Under the pieces are notes generated by a model that ran no database searches, had not been told where the DNA came from, and was given only the letters and a program-made list of their open reading frames with translations. The position numbers were made by a program, and so were the translations under genes. Source: Oscillospiraceae bacterium (lineage in GTDB: Bacteria; Bacillota_A; Clostridia; Oscillospirales; Oscillospiraceae). Taken from it: a stretch of 25,415 nucleotides of DNA. The stretch spans positions 1 through 25,415 of the forward strand of contig JAFQDR010000069.1 in the NCBI GenBank assembly GCA_017415945.1. Reading direction: 5' to 3'. Of this stretch, positions 23,310 through 25,415 are shown piece by piece; positions within the stretch are counted from its first letter, which is position 1, and every line of letters begins with the position of its first letter.

Positions 23310-23343
23310 AAGGGCTGGCGCATTTTGATATGCGTCAGCCCTT
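23310..23343 (+). terminator. Hairpin after the AP2 gene, related to the 19109-19270 hairpins
   Basis: AAGGGCTGGCGCA (23310-23322) and TGCGTCAGCCCTT (23331-23343) form a 13-bp stem with one G-U pair and an 8-nt loop, directly after the AP2 stop. The arm resembles the AAGGGnCTGTnGCA ends at 19109-19270. The following TTAATTATT is only moderately T-rich. Confidence 0.65.
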
Positions 23344-23396
23344 AATTATTGATTTTGCCGGGGAAAGATTTAAAGATTATCTTCACTAAAGAGTTT

Positions 23397-23688
23397 GTTG
23401 ACACACTTAAGCTGATATACCAAAATCAAGACAGCATACTGCGAAAAGACAATCAGCAATCAGAGAGATTGAGAATATGCTGAAAGACATCGAACAAAAA
23501 AGGCACGTAGAAGATTGAGCGCTACTCAAAAGAAAGCAGAGGGTGAAATCTATGCTTTTGCTGATATTATGACATTTCTTTCAAATGCCTTTACTTTTGG
23601 GGAAATATGTACTATAATAACTGTGCCACACAAACCGAATATTTTTACTCGTATAGGGGGAGATTACCTTGGTAAAAGGTGCTCTCCT
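23397..23688 (+). pseudogene. Frameshifted remnant of a small unknown gene
   Basis: No intact gene lies between the AP2 gene and the promoter at 23590. Coding-like text can be followed across three frames: VDTLKLIYQNQDSILRKDNQ from 23397, then REIENMLKDIEQKRHVED from 23462, then RRRLSATQKKAEGEIYAFAD from about 23509 onward. The first two are amphipathic and coiled-coil-like. I do not recognise the family. It may be chance, but the sequence and spacing suggest a decayed small protein gene. Confidence 0.3.
23590..23618 (+). promoter_or_regulatory. Promoter of the structured RNA
   Basis: TTTACT (23590-23595) and TATAAT (23613-23618) are 17 bp apart. Initiation 7 nt after the -10 falls on G23625, the first base of the long outer stem of the RNA. 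Confidence 0.75.
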
Positions 23689-23777
23689 TAATCCCCTATG
23701 CGAGTAGAGCGAAGGTTTGTGTGGCAACGAACGAGGATGCAGCACTTTTTCGGCACACCCTCGGGGGTGCTTTTTTT
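23625..23777 (+). ncRNA. Structured leader or small RNA of unknown class, ending in a terminator
   Basis: The predicted transcript of about 153 nt starts at its outer stem. P1 is GCCACACAAACC (23625-23636) with GGTTTGTGTGGC (23714-23725), 12 bp perfect. P2 is ACTCGTATAGGGG (23647-23659) with CCCCTATGCGAGT (23693-23705), 13 bp with one G-U. P3 is GAGA/TCTC (660-663 with 683-686, within 23660-23686), capped by TTAC/GTAA. A linker (23726-23752) leads to the terminator. The G-U pair keeps P2 intact, which favours RNA rather than DNA function. I do not recognise a known riboswitch core. It could be a free small RNA or a leader controlling the lipoprotein gene at 23805 by attenuation. Confidence 0.65.
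23753..23777 (+). terminator. Intrinsic terminator of the structured RNA
   Basis: GCAC, a bulged A, and CCC (23753-23760) pair with GGG and GTGC (23764-23770) around a TCG loop, followed by seven T (23771-23777). AGCAC at 23741-23745 could alternatively pair with GTGCT at 23767-23771, so a competing fold is possible. It stands 15 bp before the ribosome site of the lipoprotein gene. Confidence 0.8.
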
Positions 23778-23804
23778 ATTGCTTTGGTATTGGAGGAAGA
23801 CATT

Positions 23805-25289
23805 GTGAAAAAGACGATTACAGCAATTTTTTTATCTCTTGTATTACTCACACTGGCGAGTTGCGGACACGAACACACACCAGTTTTAGATAATGCAGTA
23901 GCACCCACTTGTACTCAGGCAGGTCTGACCGAGGGTTCGCACTGTTCTGAATGCGGTGAGGTATTGACTGCACAAGAAGAGATTGCAAAGTTGGAACACA
24001 CCGCTGTTGTAGATGAAGCGGTCGCGCCAACTTGCACACAGGCAGGTCTGACAGAGGGTTCGCACTGCTCTGAATGTGGCGAAGTGCTGACTGCACAGGA
24101 AGAAGTTGCAAAGTTGGAACATACTGCCGTTGTAGATGAGGCGGTCGCACCCACTTGCATAGCAACGGGTTTGACAGAGGGTTCGCATTGTTCCGAATGT
24201 GGCGAGGTTTTGACCACACAGGAAGAAGTTGCAAAGTTGGAGCATACCGCAGTTGTAGATGAAGCAGTCGCCCCCACTTGCACAGCAGCGGGGCTGACCG
24301 AAGGTTCGCATTGCTCCGAGTGTGGTGAGGTTCTGACTGCACAGGAAGAAGTTGCAAAGTTGGAACATACTGCCGTTTTGGGTGGCGAGGAAATTGCTCC
24401 ATCTTGCAACAAGGCAGGACGTTCTTCATATACAATATGCTCTGTTTGTAAAGTGCGAATAACAGAACCGCAGACCATTCCCACAATCGACCATCAATAT
24501 AGATATAACTATTACGATACGGCAAGTCATCAAAAAATCTGCACTGCCGGTTGCGGACAAACATCTTTGGAGAATCACAGTTTTGATTCGGCTAATAAAT
24601 GCAAATGCAGATATACGAAATTTTCTGCTGCTGTTGGGACAAAGGATGTCGTTACAAGCATAGCGAAAAATGATGTTGCCATATTTAATGAAATGAGCGA
24701 CTATTCCAAATCGGCAGATTTAAGTCGCTATATGGAAAAGTCAAAGGTTAATGGTTGGGCGCCGACAAGAAAAGGAAACTGCAACACTCGTGTGAAAGAG
24801 TTCTCTTGGTTAGATACAAACGGTTTTGCTATTGTCGAGGTTGATGCTGATGAAAAAGCTATAAAAAATTCTTACATCCTATTGCAGTCCAATACTACTG
24901 ACCCTGATTACGTAACCCCTCTTATTTGGCGAGATTTGAATGACATAAACAGCCTATACGGTGTAATGGGAAGCGAGGTTACTATTGCTCTTGATACATT
25001 TCTGGAATCACTTGGCGAGTATGATGTGATTGATTATATCATAAAAGAAAACGGCAAATATGTATCAAAGGGCAGTGACAATGCACTTGTAAATTTCAAA
25101 AATATCATCTCCGTTATGACTACATTTATTAAAGAAGGAAATGCAGTTCCGATTATTAAATATAGGTTTTATAGTAGCATTATCGTTCGGGCAAACGGTT
25201 ATGAATATACGATTACCGCGAATAGTTCGTATGACTATAAAACATTTAAGGTAGCAAATGCTGTCAATATGACATGGAATTGTCAATAA
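23805..25289 (+). CDS. Lipoprotein with four tandem 41-residue cysteine repeats
   Basis: The protein has 494 residues with a GTG start at 23805, preceded by GGAGGA (23792-23797) with 7-nt spacing. The frame is open upstream to 23679, but that part covers the structured RNA and has no ribosome site. The signal is KKTITAIFLSLVLLTLASC with C19/C20 as the lipobox cysteine. Then come four near-identical units (HTxVxDxAVAPTC, GLTEGSHCSECGEVL, EExAKLE), each with three cysteines including a CxxC pair, then one or two decayed units to about residue 265. The last 230 residues are non-repetitive with no recognised domain. Such repeats occur in surface proteins of gut Firmicutes and may bind zinc or form disulfides. 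The protein is probably anchored outside the membrane. Confidence 0.85.
   Translation: MKKTITAIFLSLVLLTLASCGHEHTPVLDNAVAPTCTQAGLTEGSHCSECGEVLTAQEEIAKLEHTAVVDEAVAPTCTQAGLTEGSHCSECGEVLTAQEEVAKLEHTAVVDEAVAPTCIATGLTEGSHCSECGEVLTTQEEVAKLEHTAVVDEAVAPTCTAAGLTEGSHCSECGEVLTAQEEVAKLEHTAVLGGEEIAPSCNKAGRSSYTICSVCKVRITEPQTIPTIDHQYRYNYYDTASHQKICTAGCGQTSLENHSFDSANKCKCRYTKFSAAVGTKDVVTSIAKNDVAIFNEMSDYSKSADLSRYMEKSKVNGWAPTRKGNCNTRVKEFSWLDTNGFAIVEVDADEKAIKNSYILLQSNTTDPDYVTPLIWRDLNDINSLYGVMGSEVTIALDTFLESLGEYDVIDYIIKENGKYVSKGSDNALVNFKNIISVMTTFIKEGNAVPIIKYRFYSSIIVRANGYEYTITANSSYDYKTFKVANAVNMTWNCQ
23874..24365 (+). repeat. Four 123-bp tandem repeats within the lipoprotein gene
   Basis: Units start at 23874, 23997, 24120 and 24243, each exactly 123 bp (41 codons). 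A diverged fifth unit starts at 24366. The units differ mostly at third codon positions while the protein stays nearly constant. That indicates selection on the protein after duplication rather than a very recent expansion. Copy number could vary by slippage or recombination. Confidence 0.92.
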
Positions 25290-25316
25290 CCGTGCAGTCG
25301 AAAAATACCCAAAACT

Positions 25317-25415
25317 TCACGCAGACATACCACCCGTGTCTCCTGTCCGCATCTTCGCCGGCGGCAGTCCGTGCGGGTTGAAGCTGTTCACCCGGATGGT
25401 ATTGTAGTATCCGAA
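25317..25415 (-). CDS. C-terminal end of a transposase or integrase-core protein, cut by the window edge
   Basis: On the minus strand the frame enters from 25415 and reads GYYNTIRVNSFNPHGLPPAK, ending at a TGA at 25317-25319. A YYNxxR stretch followed by G(L)xPxxxR is typical of the C-terminal end of integrase-core (IS3-like) transposases. Only 32 residues are visible, so the family is tentative and I cannot say whether it is intact. It converges on the lipoprotein gene, 27 bp away. Confidence 0.5.
   Translation of the reverse strand, partial: FGYYNTIRVNSFNPHGLPPAKMRTGDTGGMSA

Noticed and set aside
23625..23725. A retron-like arrangement, because of the long inverted ends around a folded RNA
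   Set aside because: No reverse transcriptase gene follows. The next gene is a repeat lipoprotein, and the RNA ends in an ordinary terminator.
23679..23804. Upstream extension of the repeat lipoprotein to 23679
   Set aside because: It overlaps the structured RNA and terminator. The GTG at 23805 has a proper ribosome site and begins a clean lipoprotein signal.
23874..24365. CRISPR-like array from regular 123-bp repeats
   Set aside because: The units are contiguous, in frame and code for protein; there are no spacers.
23848..24564. Long minus-strand frames opposite the repeat lipoprotein
   Set aside because: Three overlapping frames arise from the periodic repeat sequence itself. None has a start context or recognisable domain.

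Overview
The window looks like a chromosomal segment of a gut-type member of the Clostridia (Oscillospiraceae/Ruminococcaceae-like). The reasons are AGGAGG-type ribosome sites, sigma-A promoters with TTGACA/TATAAT and 17-bp spacers, a tRNA-Pro with encoded CCA, a LytTR two-component system, a SipW-type secreted protein, a large serine recombinase with a DUF4368-like tail, and uronate catabolism genes. The organism is inferred from gene content, not from a database match.

Layout. 1-2500 is mobile-element debris around a tRNA: a large serine recombinase that has lost its catalytic-serine segment (83-1737), an intact tRNA-Pro(UGG) on the minus strand with its own promoter and terminator, and a frameshifted IS30-like transposase remnant. 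2677-5667 holds a DIP1984-family gene with a consensus promoter and a divergent GH92 (alpha-mannosidase family) hydrolase. 5735-11121 is a regulatory and export unit: two long inverted repeats, a LytTR response regulator, a membrane-less GHKL kinase, and two overlapping half-size ABC exporters. A small lipoprotein (11345-11926) follows.

11991-18123 is a minus-strand sugar-acid block: SDR mannonate oxidoreductase-like protein, TIM-barrel epimerase, Gfo/Idh/MocA oxidoreductase, Ldh-family dehydrogenase, uronate isomerase UxaC, then a broken solute-binding lipoprotein. A divergent AraC regulator (18287-19108) probably controls it. Tandem 10-bp repeats 20 bp apart lie beside the promoter of the broken binding protein.

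19109-22658 is the most interesting part. A hairpin-rich block with a mobile-element look is followed by an intact tyrosine recombinase (19363-20205). Immediately downstream is a 266-bp cassette bounded by perfect 26-bp inverted repeats (20225-20250 and 20465-20490). Each repeat is two 11-bp inverted arms around an asymmetric GTGG/CCAC core, as expected of a tyrosine-recombinase crossover site. The cassette contains a good promoter (-35 20306-20311, -10 20284-20289) that now points left, away from the next gene. That gene encodes a SipW-type secreted, beta-helix-like surface protein (20588-22591). I read this as a self-contained phase-variable promoter inversion switch, shown here in its OFF orientation.

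22674-25415 is accessory. It has a GC-rich AP2-domain protein with two cysteine modules, a degraded small-gene remnant, a promoter-driven highly structured RNA of about 150 nt ending in an intrinsic terminator (23625-23777), a lipoprotein with four 123-bp tandem repeats, and the end of a minus-strand transposase cut by the window edge.
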